5,790 nt of DNA from assembly GCA_029821215.1 (NCBI GenBank), contig JALGTV010000092.1, positions 1 to 5,790 on the forward strand, written 5' to 3'. Of the stretch, positions 5,669 to 5,790 are shown in pieces. The notes under the pieces are model-generated. The model saw only the letters and a program-made list of their open reading frames with translations, searched no databases and had not been told where the DNA came from. Made by a program: the position numbers and the translations under genes. This DNA comes from Candidatus Zipacnadia bacterium. GTDB taxonomy: Bacteria > Armatimonadota > Zipacnadia > Zipacnadales > Zipacnadaceae. Within the stretch, counting starts at the first letter, position 1. Each line of letters opens with the position of its first letter.

Positions 5669-5790
5669 ATGACCAGGACATGGTACATGGTGTTTGTGCC
5701 GGGGATTTTGGCGATGGTGGCCGTAGCCGTAGTGATAATGCTGTTAGTGGTGAAGCTGCTGTGGGCATGGACGATTCCCGACCTTTTCCC
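5669..5790 (+). CDS. N-terminus of a membrane protein, cut by the window end
   Basis: Forty complete codons are present before the window ends. The ATG at 5669 has AAAGGAG (5652-5658) ten bases upstream. The peptide begins MTRTWYMVFVPG and continues with a hydrophobic stretch, about residues 7-28 (ILAMVAVAVVIMLLVV), followed by KLLWAWTIPDLFP. This fits a single N-terminal transmembrane helix or an uncleaved signal anchor; no clear signal-peptidase site is seen. It resembles, from memory only, small uncharacterised membrane proteins with a W-x-x-PDLFP motif. The gene is divergent from the cyclase-like gene and shares the 422-base intergenic region with it. Its function cannot be assigned from this fragment. 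Confidence 0.7.
   Translation, partial: MTRTWYMVFVPGILAMVAVAVVIMLLVVKLLWAWTIPDLF

Noticed and set aside
5532..5768. Minus-strand open frame of 78 codons
   Set aside because: It runs antisense through the start of the membrane-protein gene and its SD, and its sequence is low-complexity Ser/Pro/Leu.
5669..5790. Membrane effector of a Pycsar-type system paired with the cyclase-like gene
   Set aside because: It is divergent rather than co-transcribed, only one transmembrane helix is visible before the window ends, and no cyclic-nucleotide-binding domain can be seen. It stays open only if the sequence beyond 5790 shows one.

Overview
This 5.8 kb window looks like ordinary bacterial chromosome of about 55% GC (judged by eye). 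The SecA protein carries features I associate with Chloroflexota: an EMKTGEGKT Walker A context, a GVDI version of helicase motif V, and a long insertion in nucleotide-binding domain 2. I therefore lean towards a Chloroflexota (Dehalococcoidia-like) genome. This rests on memory of the family, not on a search.

Layout from left to right. Bases 45-73 hold a well-formed sigma-70-type promoter. It serves a plus-strand gene (117-1205) for an Ig-like plus polysaccharide-deacetylase-like protein. That gene converges on secA (minus strand, 1287-4244), separated by 81 bases with no strong terminator. secA is the preprotein translocase motor and appears intact, with a complete C-terminal zinc motif. It has its own extended -10 promoter just upstream and a very short predicted leader. 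A 330-base gap (4245-4574) follows, holding a G-rich tract, several small hairpins and a terminator-like hairpin. Next comes a minus-strand gene (4575-5246) for a stand-alone, divergent class III nucleotidyl cyclase-like protein. A 422-base divergent intergenic region (5247-5668) carries a candidate promoter for the cyclase, a 12-bp perfect palindrome overlapping its -35, and a candidate rightward promoter. The window ends inside a plus-strand gene that begins with a single membrane-spanning segment (5669 onward).

The genes do not form one obvious pathway. secA is housekeeping. The most interesting item is the cyclase-like protein: it keeps both metal-binding aspartates but lacks the lysine/aspartate pair that reads adenine and has lysine for the transition-state arginine. 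It may be a cyclase of altered substrate specificity (pyrimidine cyclases are one possibility) or a degenerate one. No partner effector gene is visible next to it, so a defence or signalling system cannot be claimed from this window alone. A second point of interest is SecA's two-helix-finger tip, where histidine stands in place of the usual tyrosine.
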